NCBI RefSeq assembly: GCF_000010805.1
Contig: NC_012522.1
Coordinates: 4,092,001-4,156,000 of the forward strand
Origin: Rhodococcus opacus B4
GTDB lineage: Bacteria > Actinomycetota > Actinomycetes > Mycobacteriales > Mycobacteriaceae
DNA: 64,000 bases
Direction of reading: 5' to 3'
The notes beneath the pieces were generated by a model that saw only the letters and a list, made by a program, of their open reading frames with translations, did not search any database and had not been told where the DNA came from. The translations under genes and the position numbers were made by a program. This document shows positions 21,792-30,201 of the stretch, in pieces (positions within the stretch are counted from its first letter, which is position 1; each line of letters opens with the position of its first letter).

Positions 21792-23134
21792 GCGCATACG
21801 TCTCCCTGACGGAACTCTTCACCCTCGGCATCGGGCCCAGCAGTTCCCACACCGTCGGCCCGATGCGCGCGGCGGCCGACTTCGTCGACGAGCTGCGTGT
21901 GTCCGGTCGACTCGACCGGGTCGCGAGGGTGGAGTGTGTACTCTACGGGGCGCTGGCGGCGACCGGCATCGGCCACGGAACCCCCGATGCCGTCGTCGCC
22001 GGGCTCGCCGGATCTCGGCCGGAGACGTGCGATCCCGATGACGTCCGGGGTGCGTGGCGAAGGCTCGGTGACGGCGTCACCGTGGCCCTCGGCGGGACTC
22101 GTCCGGTGGTCGTGCGGGAACGGGACGTGGTGTTCGCGCCGCTCACCCGAATGCCGCTGCACACGAACGCGTTGCGGCTGCGAGCGCTCGACGGCGCCGG
22201 AACCGCCGTCGCCGACCGGGTGTACTACTCGGTCGGCGGCGGGTTCGTCGTTCCGGAGGATGCGCGACCGTCCACCGTCGACCGGCCCGCCGTGCCGTTC
22301 CCCTTCACGACCGCCGGTGAGCTGCTCGCGATCTGCGCCGCGACCGGGAACAGCATCGCCGAGGTCGCGGACGCGAACGAGGCGGCGTTGATCGGCGCCG
22401 ACTGTGTGTCCGGGGCGATCGACCGCATCTGGTCGGCGATGGTGGCGTGCATCGACGCCGGGGTGTCCACCGAGGGTCGGCTGCCGGGCGGACTGGACGT
22501 CGTGAGGCGGGCGCCCGGCCTGTTCCGGCGACTCGAATCCGGGGGCGATGCAATCGACTGGCTGCAGACGTACGCGATGGCCGTCAACGAGGAGAACGCC
22601 GCCGGTGGCCGCGTCGTCACGGCACCGACGAACGGGGCGGCCGGCATCGTCCCGGCCGTCGGGAGGTACTACGAGCAATTCCTCGCCGGCGGCACCGCGG
22701 ACATGCGGGCGTTCCTGCTCACCGCCACGGCGATCGGCTCGCTGGTGAAGGCGAACGCGTCCATTTCGGGTGCGGAGGCCGGTTGCCAGGGTGAGGTCGG
22801 GTCGGCGTGCGCGATGGCGGCCGGGGCACTGTGCGCAGTGCTCGGCGGAACGCCGGCGCAGGTCGAGTACGCCGCCGAGATAGCGATGGAACACCACCTC
22901 GGCCTCACCTGCGACCCGGTCGGCGGGCTCGTGCAGATTCCCTGCATCGAACGGAACGGGATCGCGGCGGTGACGGCGCTGAGCGCGGCGCGGATGGCGC
23001 TGGGCAGCGACGGCAGCCATGTCGTCTCCCTCGACACCGTCATCGAGACGATGCGGCAGACCGGCCTCGACATGTCCGACAAGTACAAGGAGACCTCCAC
23101 CGGCGGCCTCGCTCTGAATGTCGTGATGTGCTGA
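21788..23134 (+). CDS. sdaA: L-serine ammonia-lyase, iron-sulfur dependent, single chain
   Basis: The 448-residue enzyme converts L-serine to pyruvate and ammonia. The N-terminal domain opens with GIGPSSSHTVGPM, and the C-terminal catalytic domain has TAPTNGAAGIVPAV, SGAEAGCQGEVGSACAMA and LTCDPVGGLVQIPC, which supply the three cysteines of the [4Fe-4S] cluster. It is translationally coupled to the AbgA-like amidohydrolase, suggesting that serine is produced by the hydrolases. Confidence 0.95.
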   Translation: MSAYVSLTELFTLGIGPSSSHTVGPMRAAADFVDELRVSGRLDRVARVECVLYGALAATGIGHGTPDAVVAGLAGSRPETCDPDDVRGAWRRLGDGVTVALGGTRPVVVRERDVVFAPLTRMPLHTNALRLRALDGAGTAVADRVYYSVGGGFVVPEDARPSTVDRPAVPFPFTTAGELLAICAATGNSIAEVADANEAALIGADCVSGAIDRIWSAMVACIDAGVSTEGRLPGGLDVVRRAPGLFRRLESGGDAIDWLQTYAMAVNEENAAGGRVVTAPTNGAAGIVPAVGRYYEQFLAGGTADMRAFLLTATAIGSLVKANASISGAEAGCQGEVGSACAMAAGALCAVLGGTPAQVEYAAEIAMEHHLGLTCDPVGGLVQIPCIERNGIAAVTALSAARMALGSDGSHVVSLDTVIETMRQTGLDMSDKYKETSTGGLALNVVMC

Positions 23135-23161
23135 AACGGGCATTTCAGCTGAAACGGGCAT
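23130..23161. repeat. tandem CTGAAACGGGCAT repeat after sdaA
   Basis: CTGAAACGGGCAT occurs at 23131-23143 and again at 23149-23161. Between them the sequences form GCTGAAA...TTTCAGC (23130-23150) and the palindrome TTTCAGCTGAAA (23143-23154). It could be an operator pair for the next gene or a weak terminator. Confidence 0.4.
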
Positions 23162-23194
23162 ATCGGGAGTGGTCGCTGAGCCTAGACTCCGAAG

Positions 23195-23590
23195 ATGGAA
23201 CGCAGTGCGAAGGCTGCACGCGAGCAGCGCACCGATCAACGGTCGACGTTCGACAAGTTCGTCGAGCAGATCGAACTCCGGGTCAGTCAGGCACCGTTCT
23301 TCGGGATCTGCGCCGGCGTCGTGGTGCTGTGGGTCGTCAGCATTCCGCTGTGGAAGGACCTCCACGAGTGGCAGATCGCCATCCACACCGTCGGCGCCGT
23401 GTTCACGCTGCTGCTCGTGGTGCTGCTCGAGAACGCGGGCCGGCGTTCGGCCGAGGCGCTGCAGGAGAAACTCAACGTCATCGCCGAGGCCCTCGCCGCG
23501 CTGCTCGACTCCTCCGCCCAGGACGACCCCGAACTGAAGAAGGCGGAGGAAAAGCTGCGGGAGGCGGTCGGGCTCGAGGAGCGGCACTGA
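23195..23590 (+). CDS. low-affinity iron permease family protein
   Basis: The 131-residue protein has two membrane segments (about residues 35-52 and 63-80), and the second is followed by the pattern LLVVLLENAGRRSAEALQEKLNVI, which matches the signature of the bacterial low-affinity iron permease family (FLxQNTxNRDxxAxQxKLDEL). The C-terminus is charged and helical. Members are small and their transport role in bacteria is unproven. The gene stands alone between sdaA and gabD2. Confidence 0.65.
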   Translation: MERSAKAAREQRTDQRSTFDKFVEQIELRVSQAPFFGICAGVVVLWVVSIPLWKDLHEWQIAIHTVGAVFTLLLVVLLENAGRRSAEALQEKLNVIAEALAALLDSSAQDDPELKKAEEKLREAVGLEERH

Positions 23591-23671
23591 TCCATCCACC
23601 CCTGTGACACGGCCCACCGAACAGGTAAGTTATGTGTAACCGCGAAAACTACTAACCAGTAGGGGTACGAA

Positions 23672-25225
23672 ATGCCTGTTCCGACCGCCGCCACGTTCGC
23701 GCGGCTCGCCGACCTCATCGCCATCCCGGACGCCGCGGATCGCCCGACGCGGTCCGTCGTCGAGGCGTTCACGGGCAAGGAACTGGCCACCGTCCCCGTT
23801 GGAACGGCCCAGGACGCCTTGGATGCCATTGCGCGCGCCCGGGTGGCGCAGAAGGAATGGGCCGCCCGCCCGGTCACCGAACGCGCCGCGATCTTCCACC
23901 GCTACCGAGACCTGGTGCTGGAGAACCGCAACGCACTGATGGACATGGCGCAGGCCGAGACGGGCAAGTCCCGCGCCGCCGCGCAGGAAGAGGTCCTCGA
24001 CATCTCGATGACCGCCCGCCATTACGCGCGCGTCGCCCCCAAGCTGCTGCGTCCCCGCCGCATCTCCGGCATGCTGCCCGGCCTCACCAAGACGGTGGTG
24101 CGGTACCAGCCGAAGGGCGTCGTCGGCGTCATCTCGCCGTGGAACTACCCCATGACCCTCGCGGTGTCCGATGCCGTCGCCGCGCTCCTCGCCGGCAACG
24201 CCGTCGTCCTCAAGCCCGACAGCCAGACCCCGTACTGCGCCCTGGCCTGCGTCGACCTGCTGTACCAGGCCGGTCTGCCGCGCGATCTGTTCGCCGTCGT
24301 CCCCGGACCGGGCTCGGTGGTCGGCACTGCCCTCGTCGAGAACACCGAGTACCTGATGTTCACCGGGTCCTCGGCGACGGGGCAGCTGCTCGCCGAGCAG
24401 GCCGGTCGTCGTCTCATCGGCTTCTCCGCCGAACTCGGCGGCAAGAACCCGATGATCGTCACCGCAGGCGCGAACCTCCGTGAGGTCACCGACGCCGCGG
24501 TCCGTGCCTGCTACTCCAACTCCGGGCAGCTGTGTATCTCCATCGAGCGGATCTACGTCGAGGAATCCATCGCCCCCGAATTCACCCGGATGTTCGGTGA
24601 ACGCGTCCGCAAGATGAAGCTCGGCGCCGGCTACGACTTCGGCATCGAAATGGGCAGCCTCGTATCCGAGGACCAGGTGAAGGCGGTGTCCAGCCACGTC
24701 GACGACGCCGTCGTCAAGGGCGCGACCGTGGTGGCAGGCGGCAAGGCGCGCCCCGACCTCGGACCGCTGTTCTACGAGCCGACGGTCCTGACCGGTGTCC
24801 CGGAGGACGCCGAGTGCTACCGCGACGAGACGTTCGGGCCGCTGGTCTCGATCTACCCCGTCGCCGACGTCGACGAGGCGATCGACCGCGCCAACGACAC
24901 CGAGTACGGCCTGAACGCCAGCGTGTGGGCGGGAACCAAGGCGGAGGGCGAGGCGATCGCCGCACGGATCCACGCGGGCACCGTCAACGTCGACGAGGGC
25001 TACGCCCCGGCGTGGGGTAGCACCGGAGCGCCGATGGGTGGCATGGGAGTGTCCGGTGTCGGGCGCCGCCACGGCGAGGACGGGCTCCTCAAGTACACCG
25101 AGCCGCAGACCATCGCCACCACCCGCGTTCTCAACCTCGGCGGACCGCGTGGACTCTCGCCGAAGGTGTGGGCCAAGATCATGCCGCCCTTCGTGAAGGC
25201 GCTGCAGTGGATTCCGGGCCGGTAG
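23672..25225 (+). CDS. gabD2: succinate-semialdehyde dehydrogenase [NADP+], GabD2 type
   Basis: The 517-residue length equals that of mycobacterial GabD2 (518). NAD(P)-aldehyde dehydrogenase landmarks are SPWNYPMTL, AELGGKNP with the general-base Glu, and NSGQLCISIERI with the catalytic Cys. The enzyme oxidises succinate semialdehyde to succinate, linking GABA or 4-hydroxybutyrate breakdown to the TCA cycle. Relatives also take other aldehydes. The ATG follows AGTAGGGG at distance. Confidence 0.8.
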   Translation: MPVPTAATFARLADLIAIPDAADRPTRSVVEAFTGKELATVPVGTAQDALDAIARARVAQKEWAARPVTERAAIFHRYRDLVLENRNALMDMAQAETGKSRAAAQEEVLDISMTARHYARVAPKLLRPRRISGMLPGLTKTVVRYQPKGVVGVISPWNYPMTLAVSDAVAALLAGNAVVLKPDSQTPYCALACVDLLYQAGLPRDLFAVVPGPGSVVGTALVENTEYLMFTGSSATGQLLAEQAGRRLIGFSAELGGKNPMIVTAGANLREVTDAAVRACYSNSGQLCISIERIYVEESIAPEFTRMFGERVRKMKLGAGYDFGIEMGSLVSEDQVKAVSSHVDDAVVKGATVVAGGKARPDLGPLFYEPTVLTGVPEDAECYRDETFGPLVSIYPVADVDEAIDRANDTEYGLNASVWAGTKAEGEAIAARIHAGTVNVDEGYAPAWGSTGAPMGGMGVSGVGRRHGEDGLLKYTEPQTIATTRVLNLGGPRGLSPKVWAKIMPPFVKALQWIPGR

Positions 25226-25227
25226 AC

Positions 25228-25671
25228 GTGGACAGCGCGAGCATCCTGATCGACGTCCCGGCCACCGAGGTGTGGGGTGTGGTGACCGACGTCGAGGGCA
25301 TGGGCCGGTTCAGTCCCGAGAACACCGGGGCGCGCTGGACGTCGGGCACACCGGCGACGGTGGGGGCCCGGTTCGTCGGCGCCAACCGGCACGGACCGGT
25401 GCGCTGGAAGACGCACTGCACCGTCGTGGATGTCGTTCCGGGTCAAACGTTCTCGTTCGAAGCGGACGAACCGAAGGCCCGCTGGACGTACCGCCTCGAA
25501 CCCTCGGGCTCCGGCACTCTCGTCACCGAGACCCGGGAGATCTACGCGACGCCCGTATGGTGGGTGCGACTGGTGCAGAAATCGAAGGTGCTGGGCAGCA
25601 ACCGCGACCGGTTGATGCAGGACGGGATGCGGCAGACACTCGAGCGCATGAAAGTCGCCCTCGAGAGCTGA
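25228..25671 (+). CDS. SRPBCC (START-like) family protein
   Basis: The 147-residue protein has the polyketide-cyclase/START pattern: ILIDVPATEVWGVVTDVEGMGRFSPE at the N-terminus, strands such as RWKTHCTVVDVVPGQTFSFEAD, and a long C-terminal helix ending in LMQDGMRQTLERMKVAL. The fold binds hydrophobic ligands in a cavity. The GTG at 25228 begins three bases after the gabD2 stop, so they are probably co-transcribed. Ligand and function are unknown. Confidence 0.75.
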   Translation: MDSASILIDVPATEVWGVVTDVEGMGRFSPENTGARWTSGTPATVGARFVGANRHGPVRWKTHCTVVDVVPGQTFSFEADEPKARWTYRLEPSGSGTLVTETREIYATPVWWVRLVQKSKVLGSNRDRLMQDGMRQTLERMKVALES

Positions 25672-25676
25672 TCTTC

Positions 25677-25709
25677 CACCCTGGGGTGCGGATTCGTCAC
25701 CCTAGGGTG
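25677..25709 (+). promoter_or_regulatory. pair of CACCCTnGGGTG palindromes upstream of an alpha/beta hydrolase
   Basis: CACCCTGGGGTG (25677-25688) and CACCCTAGGGTG (25698-25709, perfect) are 21 bases apart start to start, i.e. two helical turns on the same DNA face. That geometry is typical of cooperative operator binding. They lie 65 bases or more before the ATG at 25774. Confidence 0.5.
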
Positions 25710-25773
25710 CCTGTCGCAGGTTCCCGAAGGCCCCGAGACTGGACGGTATCCACACCTCTCGGAGGCGCCTCCC

Positions 25774-26721
25774 ATGAATCCTCGGCCGACACCCGTCGAA
25801 GCTGGTCGGTCGTGCCCTGACGTCCGCCGCGAGGACGTGTCGTTCACTTCGCGCGGGCAGCGCTGCGCTGCCTGGCTGTACCGCCGCCGGGTCGAAACGC
25901 CCACTGCGGCACCCTGTGTGGTGCTCGCGCACGGCTGGAGCGGAGTGCGCGAGCAGCGACTCGACGCCTTCGCGACGCGGTTCGCGGGCGCGGGAGTCGC
26001 GGCGCTGGTGTTCGACTACCGGTACTTCGGTGCCAGCGAGGGCGAACCCCGGCAACTGCTCGACATCGACAGCCAGCTCGACGACTGGAACAGCGCCGTC
26101 GCGTACGTGCGGACCCGCCCGGACATCGACCCCGCCCGGGTTGCGCTGTGGGGAACGTCGCTGTCCGGCGGACTCGTCCTGACCACGGCGGCGCAGGACC
26201 GGCGGGTGGCCGCGGTCGTGTCACAGGTTCCGTACGTCGACGGTCTGACGAACCTTCCGCGACTCGGACCGGCCGGACTGGGCCGCATGGCGATCGCCTA
26301 CCTGCGGGACCGGTACGCCCAGTTGCGCGGTCGCCCGCCGTACATGTTCCCCGTCGTCGGTCCGCCGGGATCGTTCGCGGCCATGACCACACCCGACGCC
26401 GAGGCGGGGTACCGCGCGATGGATCCGCCCGGGTCGACGTGGCGGAACGAAACCCCGGGACGGGTGGCGTTGCAGGCGGCGCTGTACCGGCCGACCACGA
26501 CGGTCGCGAAGATCGCGTGCCCCGTCTTCTTCGCCATCGCCGATCACGACGTCGTCACGTTCACCCGCAGTGCGCAGAAGGCCGCGGCGAGGACCCCCGG
26601 CGCCGACGTGCACGTGTACCCGGGCGGGCACTTCGACCCGTACTTCGGTGCACTGTTCGAGCGGGTGGTCGCGGACGAGACCGACTTTCTGGTCCGCCAC
26701 CTCCTGCCGCCGGCGGGCTAA
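25774..26721 (+). CDS. alpha/beta hydrolase, dienelactone-hydrolase/YcjY-like
   Basis: The 315-residue protein has an alpha/beta-hydrolase core: oxyanion region VVLAHGWSG, nucleophile elbow WGTSLSGG with Ser129, an acidic residue in FAIADHDVVT, and a likely catalytic His in YPGGHFDPY. No signal peptide is seen. The family covers esterases, thioesterases and peptidases, so the substrate is open. Its stop overlaps by four bases the stop of the convergent acyl-CoA ligase gene. Confidence 0.8.
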   Translation: MNPRPTPVEAGRSCPDVRREDVSFTSRGQRCAAWLYRRRVETPTAAPCVVLAHGWSGVREQRLDAFATRFAGAGVAALVFDYRYFGASEGEPRQLLDIDSQLDDWNSAVAYVRTRPDIDPARVALWGTSLSGGLVLTTAAQDRRVAAVVSQVPYVDGLTNLPRLGPAGLGRMAIAYLRDRYAQLRGRPPYMFPVVGPPGSFAAMTTPDAEAGYRAMDPPGSTWRNETPGRVALQAALYRPTTTVAKIACPVFFAIADHDVVTFTRSAQKAAARTPGADVHVYPGGHFDPYFGALFERVVADETDFLVRHLLPPAG

Positions 26722-28277
26722 CTGCTCGGCGCACCGAACTGTTCGCGCAGAACGCCTTTGACGACCTTGCCGCTGGCGTTGCGGGGCAGCTGGGGGAGAA
26801 TCTCGACGAACTTGGGCCGCTTGTACCGGGCGACACGGCCGTCGAGCCAGTCCGCGAGGGCGTCGACCCCGACCGCAGCCCCGGCCCGCGGCACCACGAC
26901 CGCGACGGGGACTTCGCCCCAGCGCTCGTCGGGCCGCCCGATCACGGCGACGTCGACGATGTCCGGGTGGGCGGCGAGGGCATTCTCGACCTCGGCGCAG
27001 TAGATGTTCTCCCCGCCCGAGATGATCAAGTCCTTCTTGCGGTCCACCACGTACACGAATCCCTCGGAATCCACCCGCACCAGATCGCCGGAGTGGAACC
27101 AGCCGCCGTCGAACGCGTCCGCGGTCGCCTTCGGGTTGCGCCAGTACCCCTCCATGAGTCCCGGCCCGCGGTAGACGATCTCACCGATCTCGCCCTGCGC
27201 GACGTCGTTCATCGTCTCGTCGACCACGCGCATCGCGACCGTGTCGATCGGCTTCCCGACCGACCCGATCTTGCGCACGGCATCCTTGCCGTCGAGCATG
27301 CACGTCACCGGCGACATCTCGGTCTGCCCGAAGAACGCGACGATCGCGGTGTCGGGAAACGCGGCGTACAGGCGGTCGAGGAGCGTCGGGGTGGCAGGCG
27401 CGGCTCCCCATCCCAGTACCCGCAGGGCCAGATCCCGGCCCTCGGTTTCGGCGTCGTCGAGGATGGCCTGCCATTGGGTGGGCACCATGAACACGCTGGT
27501 CACCCGCTCCCGCTCGAGCGCGTCGAGCACGGCGGTCGCGTCGAACGCCCCGGTCGGGTGGATGACGATGGTGGCGCCGATCAGCAGGAACGGCCCCACA
27601 CTGCCGAGGGCGGCGATGTGGAACAGCGGCGACGAGACGAGGTTGACCTCGGACTCGGTGTCGAACAGCCGCCACCCGCGGATGAGGGTCAGCGCCTGCG
27701 CCTGGAGATTCAGGTGCGACAGCACCGCGCCCTTCGGACGCCCGGTGGTGCCCGACGTGTACATGATCGCGGCGGGCGAGTCCTCCGGCACGTCCGCGAT
27801 CGGGAGGTCGGGATCGGCTGCGCGCAACTGCTTCTCGAGCGAGATGTCGGCGGCGGCGTCGCCCACCACGAGCACCGGGACGGCGTCGTCGACCTCGGCG
27901 GCGAGATCGACGAGCGAATCCTCGACGACCACGACGGCGGCGTCGCTGTCGGCGACGATGAACTTCACCTCGCCGGGACTCAGCCGGAAATTGACGGGGA
28001 CGGCGATCGCACCCAGGCGAGTCGCGGCGAGCATCACCTCGAGGAACTCCGGGCGGTTGGTCAGCAGCAGCACCACACGATCGCCGGCGCCGACACCGCG
28101 GGCGGCGAGGACCGCCGCGGTCCGGGCACTGCGGTCGTCGAGTTCACGCCACGTGGTCGAGGCACCCCGGAACCGGAGTGCCACCGCTTCGGGTTTCGCG
28201 AAAGCATGCCGGGCAACATGATTGGCCCAGTGCATCCGCCGCGAGGCGAACGGCTGAGCGTGCGACGCCGCTGTCAC
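26718..28277 (-). CDS. acyl-CoA synthetase (AMP-forming), FadD5-like
   Basis: The 519-residue ligase activates a carboxylic acid with ATP and CoA. Landmarks are the P-loop-like YTSGTTGRPKGAV, FGQTEMSPVT, WFHSGDLVRVDSEGFVYVVDRKKD, SGGENIYCAEVEN and the late PRNASGKVVKG with the catalytic Lys. The sequence resembles mycobacterial FadD5 over its whole length as I remember it. It is the third gene of a leftward operon after the MDR oxidoreductase and the crotonase, starting nine bases after the latter. The substrate is unknown. Confidence 0.88.
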   Translation of the reverse strand: MTAASHAQPFASRRMHWANHVARHAFAKPEAVALRFRGASTTWRELDDRSARTAAVLAARGVGAGDRVVLLLTNRPEFLEVMLAATRLGAIAVPVNFRLSPGEVKFIVADSDAAVVVVEDSLVDLAAEVDDAVPVLVVGDAAADISLEKQLRAADPDLPIADVPEDSPAAIMYTSGTTGRPKGAVLSHLNLQAQALTLIRGWRLFDTESEVNLVSSPLFHIAALGSVGPFLLIGATIVIHPTGAFDATAVLDALERERVTSVFMVPTQWQAILDDAETEGRDLALRVLGWGAAPATPTLLDRLYAAFPDTAIVAFFGQTEMSPVTCMLDGKDAVRKIGSVGKPIDTVAMRVVDETMNDVAQGEIGEIVYRGPGLMEGYWRNPKATADAFDGGWFHSGDLVRVDSEGFVYVVDRKKDLIISGGENIYCAEVENALAAHPDIVDVAVIGRPDERWGEVPVAVVVPRAGAAVGVDALADWLDGRVARYKRPKFVEILPQLPRNASGKVVKGVLREQFGAPSS

Positions 28278-28286
28278 GGTGACGCC

Positions 28287-29069
28287 TCAGACCCGGCCGA
28301 ACACTGCGGGACGCTTTTCCATGAACGCTGCGACGCCCTCGTGGAAATCGGGGGCTGCGAGAAGGTCGATCTGGCCCGAACGTTCGCGGGCGAACGCATT
28401 GTCGAGTTCGACGAGTGTCGCGTCGTTGACGGCGTCCTTGGTGAAGTGGAAGGCCTCCGACGGTCCGTCGGCGAGACGTCGCCCGAGGGCGTCGACGGTC
28501 GTGGCGAACTCCTCGTCGGGGTACACGTCGGCGATCAACCCGGCAGTGAGAGCCTCACGCGCGGGCATTCGTTCGGCCAGGAGTGCCATCTTCAGCGCGC
28601 GGGCGCGGCCGATCGACGCGGCGACCAGCGCGGTGGCGCCGCCGTCCGGCATCAGGCCGACTTTCGTGAACGCGAGCAGGAAATAGCTCGACTCGGTGGC
28701 GATCGTGAGGTCGCAGGCCAGGGCCAGAGAGACGCCGACACCGGCCGCGGGACCATTGACCGCGCCGATCACGGGCCGCGGAAACGCGCGGATCGCGGCC
28801 GCCGCACGGTTCGCGGCGTCGATGGTCGCGGACGACGGCGGTCCGGAGATGTCCAGTCCGCCCAGGTCTGCGCCCGTGCAGAAGGCGCGCCCGGTGCCGG
28901 TGAGGATCGCGGCGCGGACCTCCGCGTCACCCGCGTGCTTTGCGAAGGCATCGGCGATGGCGTCGAGGGTCTCGGTGGTGACGGCGTTCATCCGCGTGGG
29001 GCGGTTGAGGGTGACGCGGAGGACGCCGTTGTCGACGGTCGTGTCCACGCCGGGAATGTCGGTGCTCAT
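28287..29069 (-). CDS. enoyl-CoA hydratase/isomerase family protein, PaaG-like active site
   Basis: The 260-residue crotonase has the oxyanion motif TGADLGGL and NGPAAGVGVSLALACDL. Both catalytic glutamates of true hydratases are missing: the first is Ser114, and the second falls in AFTKVGL. Instead it has LMPDGGAT with Asp142, the pattern of PaaG-type isomerases whose catalytic Asp sits there. An isomerase role (double-bond shift or epoxide-oxepin type) is therefore more likely than hydration. It lies between the MDR and the ligase in one operon. Confidence 0.85.
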   Translation of the reverse strand: MSTDIPGVDTTVDNGVLRVTLNRPTRMNAVTTETLDAIADAFAKHAGDAEVRAAILTGTGRAFCTGADLGGLDISGPPSSATIDAANRAAAAIRAFPRPVIGAVNGPAAGVGVSLALACDLTIATESSYFLLAFTKVGLMPDGGATALVAASIGRARALKMALLAERMPAREALTAGLIADVYPDEEFATTVDALGRRLADGPSEAFHFTKDAVNDATLVELDNAFARERSGQIDLLAAPDFHEGVAAFMEKRPAVFGRV

Positions 29070-29081
29070 GGGGATCCTTAG

Positions 29082-30053
29082 TCAAGAAGGGCGGACGGAG
29101 AGGGCGATCTTGCCGGTGGCGGAACGGGTTTCGAGTGTCCGCAGTGCGTCGCCGGCGTGTTCGAACGAGTAGACGGTGGGCTCGGTGACCCGGAGCGCGC
29201 CGGATTCGAGGAGCGGGCTCAGGGCTGCCCACTGCCGCGCCGTGTAGCCGGGGTTGGTGCGCACGTACTCGCCCCAGCCGGCGCCGAGAACCGAGATGTT
29301 ACGCAGCAGAAGCCGATTGACCTTGACGGTGGGGATCTCGCCGCCGGTGAACCCGAGGACCACGAGCCGCCCGTTGGGGGCGAGGCTGCGCAGGCTGTCG
29401 GTGAAACGGTCGCCGCCCACCGGGTCGAGGATGATGTCGACGCCGCGGCCGCCGGTGAGATCGCGGACCCGGTCCTTCCACCCGTCCACGAGGACGACGT
29501 GATCGGCGCGGTTGGCCTTCGCGATGCCGGCCTTCTCCTCCGTGCTGACCACGGCGATCGTCTCGAGTCCCAGCGCGGCCGCGACCTGCAGCGCGGCCAC
29601 CCCGACACCGCCGGCGGCGCCGTGCACCAGCACCGTCTCGCCTGCGCGGAAGCGGGCACGCTCGTCGAGGGCGAAGTGCACGGTCAGGTAGTTCATCAGG
29701 AATCCGGCGCCCGCTTCGAGAGACACCGAGTCGGGGAGGGGGAACACCGAGTCGGGTTCGACCGCGACGGTCTGCTGCCACGCGCCGTCCGTCGCGAGGA
29801 CGGCCACCCGCTGCCCTGCCCGGATGCCGCTGTCCGCGGGGGCGCTGCGGACGACGCCCGCGCCCTCGACGCCCAGCACGAAGGGCATGTCGCGGACGAT
29901 CTGATAGCTGCCGGTGGTCTGCAGCAGGTCGGGAAAAGAGACGCCGGCGGCGTGCAGATCGACGACGACGAGTCCGGTTCCGTCGGGTTCGTCGATCTCG
30001 GCGAGCTGCACTCCGGCGGGGCCGGAAGCGCTGGTCAGTTGCTGGGCATACAC
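29082..30053 (-). CDS. NADPH:quinone reductase-like MDR oxidoreductase
   Basis: The 323-residue medium-chain dehydrogenase/reductase lacks the structural zinc cysteines and has the nucleotide motif HGAAGGVGVAALQVAAALG and LGVEGAGVV. The GTG at 30053 follows GGAGGAGATC. Family members reduce quinones, enones or 2-enoyl-CoA. As first gene of a leftward acyl-CoA operon it may act as an enoyl reductase or remove a side product. Confidence 0.82.
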   Translation of the reverse strand: MYAQQLTSASGPAGVQLAEIDEPDGTGLVVVDLHAAGVSFPDLLQTTGSYQIVRDMPFVLGVEGAGVVRSAPADSGIRAGQRVAVLATDGAWQQTVAVEPDSVFPLPDSVSLEAGAGFLMNYLTVHFALDERARFRAGETVLVHGAAGGVGVAALQVAAALGLETIAVVSTEEKAGIAKANRADHVVLVDGWKDRVRDLTGGRGVDIILDPVGGDRFTDSLRSLAPNGRLVVLGFTGGEIPTVKVNRLLLRNISVLGAGWGEYVRTNPGYTARQWAALSPLLESGALRVTEPTVYSFEHAGDALRTLETRSATGKIALSVRPS

Positions 30054-30095
30054 GTGGTGATCTCCTCCGTCGGTCCCTGACTATCCATACCAGAC

Positions 30096-30178
30096 GCTAC
30101 TGAACGGGCGCTAGATAAAGTCGGCCATTGACCGTGTCGATGGGCGCGTGGTACTAACTTTAACGAGCGATCAGTAAT
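30096..30178. promoter_or_regulatory. divergent promoter region with candidate TetR operators
   Basis: GCTACTGAACGGGCGCTAG at 30096-30114 is 16/19 identical to the sequence at 38273-38291, where it lies between a crotonase and a TetR gene. A second, inverted and degenerate copy (AACGAGCGATCAGTA) lies at 30162-30176. The two would let one repressor control both the leftward MDR operon and the rightward crotonase-thiolase operon. Confidence 0.5.
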
Positions 30179-30201
30179 CGGGCCGAGTCGGAGGATGAGA
30201 C

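Noticed and set aside
18251-23134. Apparent long N-terminal extensions of the AbgB-like protein and serine dehydratase
   Set aside because: Both extensions are out-of-frame readings of the gene before. The GTG at 19076 and ATG at 21788 fit the family lengths.
26718-26721. Terminator between the convergent hydrolase and ligase genes
   Set aside because: The two stop codons overlap and no stable hairpin is visible in either 3' end.
26148-29081. Very long plus-strand frame of 977 codons opposite the ligase and crotonase genes
   Set aside because: It is antisense to well-supported genes and has the composition of a shadow frame.
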